Below are positions 45,272 to 58,100 of a stretch of DNA of 64,000 nt, piece by piece. A program made the position numbers and the translations under genes. Source of the DNA: Thinopyrum elongatum. Its lineage: Eukaryota; Streptophyta; Magnoliopsida; Poales; Poaceae. Each line of letters begins with the position of its first letter. Positions within the stretch are counted from its first letter, which is position 1. The DNA lies in contig CM022303.1 of NCBI GenBank assembly GCA_011799875.1, forward strand, positions 221,119,544-221,183,543. The letters run 5' to 3'. The notes beneath the pieces are model-generated. The model saw only the letters and a list, made by a program, of their open reading frames with translations. It searched no databases and was not told the origin of the DNA.

Positions 45272-45830
45272 ATCCCCCACCAGATCTCAAATACCCATTT
45301 AGAGATTTGCCTTCTCTCACCACTTGTTTAATATACCAGTGTTTCAGCAGAGACTGTTAAGTTGAACTTCTGCCTAGAACTTTAAGCTACATCCATTCAC
45401 AACTTGACAATGGACTATGCCTTGAATTGCTAGTTTTGTGTGAACAGGTTTCACTCAAAGTCTTAACCAGTACCTGACCGCCAGTAGGCTACCCCGCGGT
45501 TTGGAGCTTATACGTCATACTCCCTGGTCTCTTCGTGAGCTTACTAGAGATCACCCAAATCTCATAGACTGCGACATTTACAGTCAGAACTCATATAGGT
45601 GTGTTCTTTCAAGACTGCTCTGTAGGACATCATCTTTGCTAATTATAGCCAATAGAACCACATTAAGGCATGTTGCCAACCTGCCTTACAGCTCTGAGCC
45701 TTACAGCTCTGAGAGTTTTGCATCTTCACTTAGAGACGGTCATTAGTTATTACTCTCCTCAGTTAACCAATAGCTTGTTCTTCCCAGATTCTAATTCACG
45801 GGATCTCCGATCACAAAGGTTGGGTTACTA
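45272..45830. other. Copia 3' internal non-coding region
   Basis: Sequence between the end of RNase H and the 3' LTR. It has no long frame on the coding strand. A 15-bp tandem repeat (CCTTACAGCTCTGAG, twice near 45686) is present. Confidence 0.5.
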
Positions 45831-48800
45831 CTATGGTGTAACATCTATGGGTCTCATACCCATCTCCCTCGATGCAATATCTATCACATTTCGTGATAGT
45901 CCCTTTGTAAAGGGATCTGCCAGGTTTTTGTCTGTTTGAATATACGTAACAGTTATTACTCCGGAGTTTCTCAACTTCCTGACAGACTTCAAACGTCTCT
46001 TCACGTGTCTTGATGACTTCGCATTATCTTTAGAATTGTTTATTTTAGCGATAACCGTTTGGTTGTCACAATTCATAAGAATAGCCAGTACAAGTTTTTT
46101 CAACCACAGGCAAGTCCATCAAGAGCTCACGCAGCCATTCTGCCTCAACAGTAGCTGTGTCTAAAGCAGTTAATTCTGCTTCCATAGTTGACCTCGTCAA
46201 TATGGTTTGCTTGTAAGACCTCCATGACACTGCGCCACCTCCATGAGTAAATACATACCCACTTGTTGCGTAGAGTACATCAATATCGGAGATCCAGTTT
46301 GAATCACTATATCCTTCTAGCACAGCAGGATGCCCTGAATAAGTAATTCCGAAACTCATAGTACCTCTCAGATAGCGCAAGACCCTTTCTAGTGCATGCC
46401 AATGATCATCACCCGGGTTGGACATGAACCTACTTAGTTTGCTCACAGCAAAAGAGATATCTGGTCTTGTAGCGCTAGCTAAGTACATGAGTGAACCGAC
46501 AATTTGAGAGTATCTTAATTGATCTCTTGTTTCTTTCCTATTCTTTCTGAGTGTCACACTGGGATCATAAGGTGTTGAAGAAGGCTTGCTATCCATAAAG
46601 CCGAACCGGCTCAAGACCTTCTCAACATAGTGAGATTGCGTTAGAGTAATCCCACTCTCATCCTTAATAAGTTTGATGTTTAGAATTACATCGGCTTCTC
46701 CCAGATCTTTCATGTCAAAACTTTTTGATAGAAAAGACTTGACCTCATTGATCGCATTAATGTTTGTACCAAAGATCAGTATGTCATCCACATACAAACA
46801 TAATATGACACTATTTCCCCCACCATGGCGATAGTAAACACACCTATCAGCCTCGTTAATGACAAATCCTGCAGAAGTCAGGATTCTTTCAAACTTCTCA
46901 TGCCATTGCTTAGGTGCCTGTTTCAGGCCATACAAAGATTTTAACAACTTGCACACTTTTCTCTCTTCACCCTTTACCACAAACCCGCCAGGCTGATCCA
47001 TATAGATTTCCTCTTCCAACTCTCCATTGAGGAAAGCTGTCTTTACATCCATTTGATGGATGATAAGACCATAAGAGGCAGCCAAGGAAAGTAACACTCG
47101 AATGGTGGTCATTCTAGCAACGGGTGAATAGGTGTCAAAGTAATCTTCGCCTTCTTTCTGAGTGTAGCCCTTGGCCACTAGCCGCGCCTTGTACTTATCA
47201 ATAGTACCATCAGGCTTTAGCTTCTTTTTGAACACCCACTTACAGCCCACAGGTTTACAACCATATTGTCTATCAGTTAGTTCCCAAGTTCCATTAGAAA
47301 GAATTGAGTCCATCTCATTATGAACAGCTTCTTTCCAATCATCTACATCCGGAGATGCATATGCCTCTGCAATCGTCTTGGGTGTGTCGTCCACAAGGTA
47401 TACAATGAAATCATCACCAAAGGATTTTGCAATCCTTTGTCTCTTGTTCCTTATAGGAACTTCATTGTTATCCTTCTCAAGGACTTCCTCATGTGATTGT
47501 TTGAAATATTCATCAGTTGTACTAGATTCAGGAATTATCTCAGAAGAAAATCTAGCAATGCTATGCATATCTTTCATAGGAAATATGTTCTCAAAAAATG
47601 TTGCATCACGAGATTCCATTATAGTATCAACATGCATATCAGGTACTTCAGATTTTACCACTAAAAATCTATAAGCAATGCTCCGTTGAGCATACCCTAG
47701 AAAGACACAATCCACTGTCTTTGGTCCAAGTTTGTGTTTCTTAGGAATAGGAATATTGACCTTTGCCAAACATCCCCAAGTGCGCAAATAAGAAAGTGAT
47801 GGTTTTTCTCCCAACCCACTCCTCATAAGGGGTTTTCTCCTTATTATTTTTAGGAACTCTATTCAGGACATGACATGAAGTCAATAGAGCCTCCCCCCAC
47901 CATGCCTTAGATAAACCAGCAGTGTCTAACATGGCATTCACCAAGTCAGTCAATGTGCGGTTTTTCCTCTCGGCAACTCCATTTGATTAAGGTGAATAGG
48001 GAGGCGTCCTCTCATGAATAATACCATGTTCCTCACAAAATTCATCAAATACTTTGGGAAAATACTCTCCACCACGATCGGACCTAAGACGCTTGATCTT
48101 TCTCTCTAGTTGATTTTCAACTTCAGCTTTATAGATTTTAAAGTAGTCTAATGCTTCATCTTTAGTTTGCAACAAATAAACATAGCAAAATCTAGTCGCA
48201 TCATCAATCAAAGTCATGAAATATCTCTTTCCACCTTTTGTCAACACACCATTCATCTCACAAAGATCAGAATGTATGAGTTCTAGAGGTGCCAAGTTTC
48301 TCTCCTCAGCAGCCTTATGAGGCTTTCGAGGTTGCTTCGATTGCACACAACTATGGCACTTAGAACCTTTGGCAACAGTGAAATTCGGAATTAAACTCAT
48401 ACTGGATAGCCGAGACATTAAACCAAAATTAATATGACATAAATGAGAGTGCCAAATACTTGCATCATCATTAACACTAGCACAAATTTGGTTTACTGAC
48501 TTATTGCAAAAATCTGAAAGGGAAAAGCGGAACAAGCCTCCGCACTCATAGCCTTTGCCTATAAATTGTCCAAATCTTGACACGATTACTTTATTCGACT
48601 CTAAAACTACCTTAAACCCATCTCAACATAGAAGGGAGCCACTAACTAGATTCTTGTTTATAGTAGGGACATGCTGCACGTTCCTTAATTGCATGATCTT
48701 TCCCGAAGTAAACTTCAGATCCACCGTGCCAATGCCACGAACAAAAGCATGTGACCCATTCCCCATTAGGACGGAAGAATCCCTTGCGACCTGATAAGAA

Positions 48801-48896
48801 GTAAACAGGGAGACGTCAGCACACACATGAACGTTAGCACCCGAATCAATCCACCATGAAGATGATTGAAATACTGAAAGCACAATAGGTAAATTA
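45831..48896 (-). pseudogene. Copia pol (protease, integrase, RT, RNase H), broken
   Basis: In order: protease [12 protein letters not shown] (near 48850); the gag_pre-integrase HLCHINFGLMSRL (near 48430); integrase core with LRSDRGGEYF (near 48080) and NGVAERKNRTL (near 47960); reverse transcriptase [19 protein letters not shown] (near 47040) and [10 protein letters not shown] (near 46780); RNase [20 protein letters not shown] (near 46190); and ADPFTKGLS near the end. Breaks seen: TGA at about 48620 where CGA is expected, TAA at 47987 where CAA is expected, and extra A in A-runs near 47800 and 46085 that shift the frame. The copy cannot make a full product. Confidence 0.9.
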
Positions 48897-49740
48897 CCGT
48901 ACCCACAGTATTGCTAGCGGTCACCATGTTGACAGTCTTGGAGCTTGTTTTCCCTCTGCGGTCTGCACGTTCAGGGCATTCCTTGGAAAAGTGTCCGGGC
49001 TTCCCATAGGCGTAGCACTCTAGCTCAGCCTTGTTGAACTTCTTCTTCTTGAAGGTAGTAGTCTTGGTAGGCTTGTTGAAAATAGGTTTGTTTTTCCCTT
49101 TGTTCTTGTTCTGTGGGTACCTCTGCACCATATTGGCGGCAGGCTGAACCTCATCTCCTTTCTCAGTAGTGTCTTTAGCCCGAGCTTTTTCTTCAACATC
49201 AAGAGATGCAATCAGATTTTCAACTGATATCTCCTGTCTCTTATGTTTCAGAGTTGTGGCAAAATTCCTCCATGAAGGAGGCAACTTTGCAATCATGCAC
49301 CCAACCATGAATTTGTCGGGTAGAACACACTTAAGGAGTTCAAGTTCTTTCACAATGCACTGTATCTCATGAGCTTGTTCAACCACAGAACGGTTATTCA
49401 CCATCTTGTAGTCATGAAAACTCTCCATGATGTACAGTTCACTGCCTGCATCTGTTGCACCGAATTTTGCATTCAGTGCATCCCACAGAGTCTTTCCGTC
49501 ATCTATGTGCATATACACATCACACAGACGGTCAGCAAGAACACTCAGAATGCATCCCACAAACATAGTATTGGCTTCCTGGAATTTTCTCTGATCTTCG
49601 TCAGACATTCCCTCTGGAGCACCAACACTAACGTGGAAAACTTTCAGAGCAGTAAGCCAGAGCGTGGTCTTCACCTGCCACCTCTTAAAGTGCACGCCGG
49701 TAATTTTATCCGGCCTCAGTGCATCAGCGAATCCAGCCAT
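48897..49740 (-). pseudogene. Copia gag with altered zinc knuckle
   Basis: ATG at 49740 (MAGFADALRPDKITGVHFKR) opens the capsid-like region with WLTALKVFHV, TLWDALNAKFGA and LPPSWRNFATTLKHKRQEIS, as in copia gag. The CCHC knuckle reads CYAYGKPGHFSKEC: the second Cys is Tyr, so metal binding is probably lost. The frame leaves the pol frame near 48896. Confidence 0.85.
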
Positions 49741-49779
49741 AGTTAACTCAGGAAATTGCCTACATTTAGGTTTTTGGAT

Positions 49780-50743
49780 TGTTGGAAAATTAGGCAAGTT
49801 CATGATTAATTTCAGTAAATAATTCATGACTAGAACAGATACTAGCATGCAACAATCTAGCAAACTAGAAGAACAACAAGACATGCATAACAGCAGCGAA
49901 CACGAAACAATAGCTGTAGAGACAGATATGAACAGATGATGTTGGACGTACTGTTCGTTAGCTATTGTGGGTGCGACGATGTTGATGACGATGTTGGCGA
50001 CGATCTGCTGCTAACGACGATGAAGACGACGATGAGTAGCACCGCCCGACTTGGACGAAAGACGACTCGTGATGACGAATTTGAGCAGTCGCGCAGAGCG
50101 CTTCCCAAAAACCTAATTCGTCCTCTCCCGGTGCAGGATCGCAAGGACGAACGGTTTCGGAGACCTGCTCTCCCACGCGCCGATGCACGCCAGCTTTTGG
50201 GATGAAGTAGACTACGACGGCGGCGCAAGTTGCGAGATGAGGCAAAACCCTAGGTGTTTTTCGGTGTGTCTTTGGCCGTAGCCGGTAGCTGTATATATAT
50301 TAGGACCAGATGCGGTATTGTGTCGCGATCACAATCCCAAACCGACTCGGTTTCTAATTCGTATACTTACCGGACAAGAAATCAAAAACTTGTCTGCCAA
50401 GACATAAAAAATAAAACGGCAAAAGGAAGCTGCGCCCCTGCAAGGAGACGGGTCGGATTTCGGCGGACCATTCACGCGCATGTCGCATGTACGCCTCGCC
50501 TCGCCTCGCCACGCCACGCCACGCCACGCCCGGCGAGGCGAGGCGAGCGAGCGCGCGCGTGTGGTCTTTCCTTTCTCTTCTCACACACCACTTAGAGTGG
50601 TGGAGAGAACCCACTATATAAAGAGGTCCAACTCTTCTTCAACTTCCGGGATGGGACTAAACTTTAGCACCACCACTTGCCATTTTACACATGGGCTTTG
50701 AGATTTCAGAAATTGATATGGGCCTAGCCCATTAATTCTAACA
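49780..50743 (-). repeat. Copia 5' LTR
   Basis: This is the upstream LTR on the coding strand. The internal sequence just after it (ATCCAAAAACCTAAATG) does not match the usual TGGTATCAGAGC primer site. Confidence 0.9.
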
Positions 50744-50952
50744 TGTTCATGTCTCACATAACATGATTTATTTTCTTATGTATAAGTATATCATGCATGC
50801 ACATGGGATAACTCATAATGAAACACAACAATTAATTATGCAATTTCATAGAGCTTTGTGAGAAGATTGCCCATAAGAAAATTGTCTTCGGTTTAGAAAA
50901 TATAATTATCTGTGTTTCCAGTTAATGAACCAGTCACAACAGTTAATCAAAT

Positions 50953-51092
50953 ATCCCAGATCCTTCTATCCCTCGCACTACATATATGTCTTGCCTTAAT
51001 CGTGGACAATTAGTACACCATTATCCCAGATCCTTCTATCCCTCGCACTACATATATGTCTTGCCTTAATCGTGGACAATTAGTACACCATT
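50953..51092. repeat. 70-bp perfect tandem duplication
   Basis: Two adjacent 70-bp copies begin ATCCCAGATCCTTCTATCCC and end TTAGTACACCATT. I see no difference between them, so the duplication is recent or an assembly effect. Confidence 0.85.
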
Positions 51093-51264
51093 GTTAGTGG
51101 ATAGCACCTGAAATAGTGGAGGTCCAAATAAAATAGAGAAGTTGGAAACCAAACAATCCACACGTTCCTTAGGAGTTTTGCAACAATGATTTGGGTGAAA
51201 GTACAATTCTTTTTCATGTTAGAAAAAATGGATACTTATTCGGCTAGGGAGTGCCATATTTTCA

Positions 51265-51294
51265 CCCGTTGCAACGCACGGGCATATGTGCTAG
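51265..51294 (+). mobile_element. Helitron-like 3' terminus
   Basis: The sequence CCCGTTGCAACGCACGGG can form a short hairpin and is followed by CATATGTG and CTAG then T. A hairpin about ten bases before CTRR, with T next, is the 3' signature of Helitrons, and this hairpin text is common in grass copies. I could not find a matching 5' TC end, so the extent is unknown. Confidence 0.45.
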
Positions 51295-51509
51295 TAACTA
51301 TAAATCATAGTCAAAATTATATTACGAAGACAAAAAAAGTCAAAGCGCGTTTTATATTTTAAGAAAGGAAAAGCTGCGATAATTATTTTGGATAGGAGGG
51401 AGTATAATACTAGTGATGAATAAATAAACAACAGCAAAGTATACTCCTATACAAACTTTAAGCCAAAACAAGATACGGACTACAAAGTGTAGAAGAAAAC
51501 AAATCGAAT

Positions 51510-51770
51510 CTCCCTACCTGTTTGGTAAACACTAGGGCAGAGGAATGGGAGTTTACACATGGGTGTTTATGGAGGGATTAGTCATGGGAAGTAGATTTTT
51601 ACTCCCATTTCCTTGTTTGATATACGATGGGAATTGACGTGGGATAAAACTCTGCTCACGAATTAACAGGGTACCCCTGGGAAGAAATCGGTGGGAATTG
51701 GGCTTCCTCAACTTTCATTCCCCTTCCCACTTAAATTCCCATTCCCTCTAATCAAACAGTGAACTTTTAA
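51510..51770. mobile_element. MITE-like inverted repeat upstream of ATG2
   Basis: The left arm CTGTTTGGTAAACACTAGGG with GAATGGGAG is mirrored on the right by TTCCCATTCCCTCTAATCAAACAG. Several GGGAAT/ATTCCC blocks lie between. The target duplication is unclear. It lies about 370-620 bases upstream of the ATG2 start codon. Confidence 0.5.
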
Positions 51771-51931
51771 TCTCCACACCCCTCCACTCCTATTCCTCGT
51801 CTCTAATTCCACCGAACCAAACACACTGTACAAGTTGTTTAATGCGCTCCGGCTGGCCACGGACCTGAAGGCGGCGCATATAAACGTAATTACCCAACCT
51901 TCCCGGGGTTCTGGACGCAACAACTCGCCCG

Positions 51932-51954
51932 CCCCCCCCCCCCCCCCCCCCCCC
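51932..51954. repeat. 23-base poly-C run in ATG2 leader/promoter
   Basis: An uninterrupted C run 177 bases upstream of the ATG, in a GC-rich stretch that is probably the 5' leader or core promoter. On the - strand it is a G run able to form quadruplexes. Confidence 0.85.
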
Positions 51955-52130
51955 TCCACGCACCTGTTTATCCGAAAAAACTTGGCACACCAACGAAGCA
52001 ACCCCCCTCCCCGGACGCCCTCGCTTCCTTCCGTCCCCCGGCCGTCTCCGGCGACCCCACCCCCGCCACGCGCCGGCCGGCCCCGCGCGGGCGCCTCGGA
52101 TTCGCGCTCGCCGCGGGAGGGACGGGCGGG

Positions 52131-55100
52131 ATGGGGCTGCTGCGGGGGTTCTCGGTGGGGGCCGTGATGAAGCGGATGTGCAAGGCGGTGCTGAAGAAGG
52201 GGCTCGGGGATCTGTTCCTCGGCGAGCTCGACCTCGACCAGCTCGACCTGCAGCTCACCCGAGGCACGCTCGAGCTCACCGACCTCGCGCTCAACGCCGA
52301 CTACATCAACAGCCAGGTGCGTCACGCCTCCCCGCCCTTTCGCGATTTCGTCCCTGTCCCGTGTGGGTTTAGGGCGCCTTTTTCCGTGTTCGATCAGGCG
52401 CGGCGGAATCGGATTTTCGGATGCGTCACATCGCGATTGGTTGTCCCCGCGTGCTGTGGTGAATCGAATTGTGGTGTGATGATAGACAGGTTGACTGTAG
52501 GATAGGGTGGTGGGGGTGGAATGACCAAATCACTTTCCTCTGATTTTGGTTGCAATTGGACACTGGGGCGGCGTGTATAGGCTCGGTTTTGTTAGAGTTT
52601 CGTACAGTTTTTGCGAATATCAGGGGCAAAGGATTGGCGGGGGAAGGCGTCGTTTTCACTAATCGGGCTGGTGAGTTTTTCGTTCCCGGCGCCGGCGGCC
52701 AAAGGGGGACTGGATTTTAACCAAGTTGCGGTCGTGGTCTCGTTGTAGTTTAGTAGGACCATTGGAGTGCAGTTTGCATCTGGAAGTGTACGATCAAGCT
52801 GGAGTATTAGGGTTTGGGAGAAGCAGTAGGGTGTTGGTCCCTGTCTGCAGTTCCTGCATTTGAATCATAGTAACTTTAAATATTGTCACATTGGACTGAA
52901 TGGAGCATTTGCAATCATATGCTGCGCAACTGTCAGTTAGGGTATTAAACTGGATGATAATCTTCAAGCTTCTACAGTTCAGTGTGTAATCCTTTTCTAC
53001 CAACCCGACACCTGATTTGTTGCGATACTTACTGCCTAGCATATACAAATCTTATGCGCATGCTCCTCCCACCACCCACTGTGAAAACTTACATTTTCAA
53101 CCTCTTCTGATTCACGATGATCATAAAACTGTAAATATGAAACCGGTGTATCTGAATTTGTAGTTTGTTATATTTCGAACTGTTCAATTGGGCCCTTACT
53201 TCAGATTTTTAAAGTTAATATCCTTCTCCATTTCAGCTATCAGGATTATCTATCATGGTGAAAGAAGGATCAATAAAATCTCTGCTGGTTAAATTTCCTC
53301 TACAGTTAAAGAGTTGTGAGATCGTAGTGGAAGACTTGGAGCTTGTGCTCGCTCCATCTGTTGCTAGTGAAATTCCACCTGTAGATGCTGAATGCTCTGT
53401 TTCTGGTAATAATAGTTCCACACAGACATCAGTCGACACCAAAAGAAATGAATCTGAGAAACACTGTTCTACATCTGCATCTCGAGATGTGGATGAGGGT
53501 GTCAAGAGAATAGCCAATGCTGTCAAGTGGTTTCTTACAAACTTCAAAATCAAGTTTAAAAATACATATGTTGTATTTGATCCTCAGACCATTTTGGATA
53601 ACAAGATCTCAGAATTTAATCGATCACTAGTTTTCCGGGTTAAAGAGATAGAATTTGGAACTAATCTTTCAACAGATGGTCTTGTCAAGCTGAATAATTT
53701 CGTAACGTTCCATGAGGCGGTGATCGAGTTCTTGAAAATGGATGATGTTGATGTACTTCTTCAGAATGATTTGGATAAGGCAACAGCTGACATCTCATCA
53801 GGTCATAGTACTACCTCGGTCTTGACAGGTCCTATTGGTGGATTCTCAGGGACATTGAACTTAAGCATCCCGTGGAGTAATGGATGCTTGAACCTTAAGA
53901 AAATCGACGCGGATGTATCTGTTGATTCATTAGAATTGCTGTTACAGATCAGCAGTATCCAGTGGTTCATGGATGTGTGGGATTCTCTCCATAGGAATCA
54001 AGCACATGAACAGATTCGTCCCCATAATACGGCAGATATGTCCTTGAGCACCTCCAGATCTGCTTTAAGCACTTTGAAATCAGGTTCAGACTCAGTGATG
54101 ATCCGGAGGGAAGACACAGACCAGATTGCACTTTCACAAAACAGGCAAGACAAATATCAGGATTCTTTCCTAACTAAGGCACATGTTATTCAAGACTGGA
54201 TTCCGGAGCTTGTTGTCCACGAGGATCAAGGTGACCCTGATTCAGATTGTGACGAAAGGTTTGTTTCTTTCCTAATGACATTCGTTGCACCTGTGTTTCC
54301 ATCAGCTTCCAATTTACTTACTTCACATGATTAATGATTAATCCCTTAAAGAAGTATATGTTTGACATAGCTGTTATGAGATCATTGTAGAAAAGATTAA
54401 AATATGTTGTTGCTATGTCATATTGCATCCATTTCTTTGGCTTATGAATGATCGACCAGATGTATGATTTTACATATAATTTTTGGTTATCAATTTGAAC
54501 TATAATGTGCATGCTTTGGGAGTTACAGTTAATAGTGGTCATTGCAGCATGCACTTGTTGCTCCTGTCCTGTCCTTTACTTCAGCTGTCTTTTAGATGTT
54601 CCGTTGTCTTATAGTTGCAACTTACCGAGTATCACTGCCCATTGGGCTAGAGAATAGTTCTCTGCAATTGGTATGTTGCCTGGGGTTTCGGTGACCAAAT
54701 ATAACTCTTCATTGACTAGCATATTTTTTCCTTTGCTTTGTCTTTATTTACGTTGTTATCCTGTAAGACAGTAAGAGTCCATCTCTTGCTACGTGTGTTT
54801 GCATTTACATTTATTAAGAGAAGCAGGTCATTTGAGCCAAAAAAGAAAGCAAGATTTGGACTAGCCTAAGTGGATTACTGATTCGTTCTTATCTTTGACA
54901 GCATTGATCAGTTCTTTGAATGTTTTGAAGAACTGAGGAACTCCCAGACTAATTTAGGAAATAGCGGCATATGGGACTGGACGTGTTCAGTATTCAACGC
55001 AATTACTTTTGCATCCACTTTAGCTTCTGGATCAGATCAAGTCCCTAAAGGTATATAATGCTTATTTTGTTATGGATTTATGCTTCATATTTAATTTGTT

Positions 55101-58100
55101 TGTGTTGTATGAACAGTGGAATGGCAATAAACGCGATAACATTGACTTCCATAATCGAGTTTTTCTTATGACACACTTTCTTGCGGATTCAGGGCATAGT
55201 TTGTACTTTGTAGCCTAAGGTTGCCACACCTAACCTTAGTCGTGCCACAAACACCTTATGCATGTGTTGGTTCATAGCCATGCTTTTTAGCCATATGGTC
55301 CACATGCCATAGGCTCGGTTTTTTGCCAAATCACCACACATGTGATGGCCATTTCGTTCGCCACACTTTTTGTGGCAGCCACATTTGCCTTGGTTAGTTG
55401 TGGCAAAGTTAGTCATGAACCAAACATGCCCTCATTTATCTTGAATAACTTGGCTCACTCTGAATGCCATCCATGCTAAGTTCATAGTGTTTCACACTTC
55501 TAAGGAAAAATGTTACACCGACTGTTAGTCAGCATGCAAATGAAACATCCTGGTAAAAAACATGGATACATTATGTTGACTTGTGAATAACAGCAGACGT
55601 ATATGATGCTCTAAGAGCATTCCGTGCTGGTATCCACACCTATGAGTTCCACCACAGGCGTGACTTTGTATAATAGCTTCTATCCATTCTCTTGCCATGG
55701 CTATAAGCTATAGCATTGTGAGCATGTAAAACATCATCGGATGTGTTCCAGTATTGAATCGAACCAAGTGGCTGTAATGTGTTATTTCTTTTTTTCCAGT
55801 TAATTATCGTCTGATCTTCTAAATCTCAGGACTTGCTTTCCTTTTCATTCTAACAGAACCGCCGATTGAGAAAACGTTACGGGCTTCCATCGCTGAGATA
55901 TCTGTTATTCTCTTGTTCAGTGATGAAATGGATACTGGCGATTCCAGTGTTCCTGTCAGTCTCGTCAATGATATGAGAAATTCCGAAATGTTCTCGAGCT
56001 GCCTTTCCTCCCCCCCGCAGTTTGAACAATCGATGATGTATCCTGCTACTGCTTCCAGCTTAAATATGCATCATCTTGAAGCCAAGTGTCAGAACATTCA
56101 TCTTGAACTCGAGGTATTGTTTTCCTCTGCAGCACTTGTTCTGAGTTCATGCATTGTTGAAGTCTTATAGCCTGATCTTTTTTCTTTTGATGTCCGCAGA
56201 CATATCCCAAAAAATTAGGGTTCAAGGCACTGATTGCCCACATGAAGCTTGACGAATACTACAGTACTAACCATGATTCAAATCACTCACACCTTGGCAC
56301 TGCTTTCTTAAATAATAATTTCTGTAGAGAAGTTCAAGCTGCTCTCCCTCAATTCCCATTTGCTGCTCAAGATTATTGGGTGGAAACAGTTGGAAGCTCT
56401 TCCCGCCGTTCAGAAAAATTCATCAAGGTTGAGCTGCTAAAAACATTTGGTGAGTCCACATTCTATTATGATGTCAGTAGCACAGATCAAGATGGCAACT
56501 CAGTAAGCACAACTTCACTGTCTATATATTTGGCTCCTTTGACTTTGTGGGTGCACTTCCATACAGTATACATGATACTGAATTTTATCAGTAAAGTCGA
56601 GTCTGATGTGTTTCATGGAGAGCATAGACTTAATAGGGATGGGGATGAAAGAAACAGCAAACTGGCTAATACTTCCTCAAGCGACTCTCTGAAGGTTCAA
56701 ATAGCTCCATCACATGCAAGAATCGTCTTTTGCTTTCCTTCTGAGCCCTCATGGGATTTAAGTCGCCCGTCCATCCTGGATAAGTTCCTTGTCATCGACC
56801 ACACAACATCTCATAACTCAGCAGAAGCCTCTTCCCCACTTCGAAATGAAAGGTTTAATGATGTTCATCCAAGCACACAATCTACTTCACTCCATTTGGC
56901 TACCGGGAACTTTGACATCTACTTGGTTAAACCCTCCAGTGCATTGGATGGTATATGTGCTTTGAGTAGGCAAACTTTCTCTGCTCTGAAGATTTTATCT
57001 GTGACTAGATCCGATTATAATGACTCCAGCATTAGAATGATCCGAAAAAACCACCCTGTAACTTGCCCTGAGATGGTGAACAAAGTTTGGAGTTTGCCGA
57101 GCCTACATGATCAGAAGATTACTCAGAAAGAAAATAACAAATGGGTCGGCGTTGCCTCTTCTACAACTTCACAAGATCTTGTAGAGTCAAGTCTCAGTAT
57201 TCGCCAGGAACTCATTCGGAGCACTGAATTCTTGCTACATGTTCAACTTCCTTGTGTTTCGGTTCATCTCAATAAGAAGGATTGTGGACTACTTAATCAA
57301 CTGCTAGATCACGTACTCGATGGGCTTTCAGATGGAGCACCAGGCAGTTCTGAAAATGGCAAGGACAAAAACAACGAAATTGCCGTTCAAACATCTGTCA
57401 TTTTTGAATGCAGCATGTTGGATATTTGTACTGAGTTGGATGAAACTGTGGAAGTTGGTCCATCGTTGCAGACAGAACTAAAAGGTTCTTGGAATCGTCT
57501 CAAGTTATCTGTTTCAAAATTGTCTCTGTGCTCCTTCTCTAATGTTGGTGGGGTCAACAATACCAGTTTTCTTTGGGTGAATCATGGTGAAGGTGAGCTT
57601 TGGGGTTCGGTTACCGGTACAGATGATAAAACCTGTGAAGAAAGCAAAGATTTTCTTCTAGTTATTTGCAAGGATTCCGCTAGCAGGCGGGGTGATGGTG
57701 AAGGTAACAATGTATTGTCTTTTGGTACTGCTGGCTGTTCTGTGACCCACATCAGGAACCCAAACCTACAAGAGAATTATACTTCTGTCAATGTTCGTTC
57801 TGGGACAATTGTGGCACCTGGTGGACGTATGGATTGGATCAGTGGAATATCTTTGCTGTTCACTTCAGGTTCAAGTGGAACTGAACAATCCAATAACAGT
57901 AGTAGCACAAATAATTCACAGGCTGGAGAACCATTTTGGTCCTCTTTTTTTCTTGAGTTAACCGATGTTGCTCTGAGCTATGAACCTCACCTGAAAAATT
58001 CCTCATTCAATGCTGACGCTCCGGACTGCAAGTTTTTCTCATGCCTTTTAGCTGCATCGTCATTTAAACTTCATAATAAATCTGCATCAGATTCTGCAGC

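Larger units (their letters stand above)
44307..50743 (-). mobile_element. Ty1/copia retrotransposon, complete but decayed
   Basis: Two LTRs of about 965 bp (44307-45271 and 49780-50743) enclose gag-pol on the - strand. The 5-bp duplication TGTTC lies at 44302-44306 and 50744-50748. On the coding strand the LTR starts TGTTAGAATTAATGGGC and ends TTTTCCAACA. I count roughly 20 differences between LTRs, about 2 percent. A polypurine tract GGTGGGGGAT precedes the 3' LTR. The usual methionine-tRNA primer site is not evident next to the 5' LTR. The domain order protease, integrase, reverse transcriptase, RNase H confirms copia. Confidence 0.92.

Noticed and set aside
54259..54334. Extension of the ATG2 second exon frame to 54334
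   Set aside because: The frame stays open past a good GT donor at 54259, but family sequence continues at 54902 in the correct phase.
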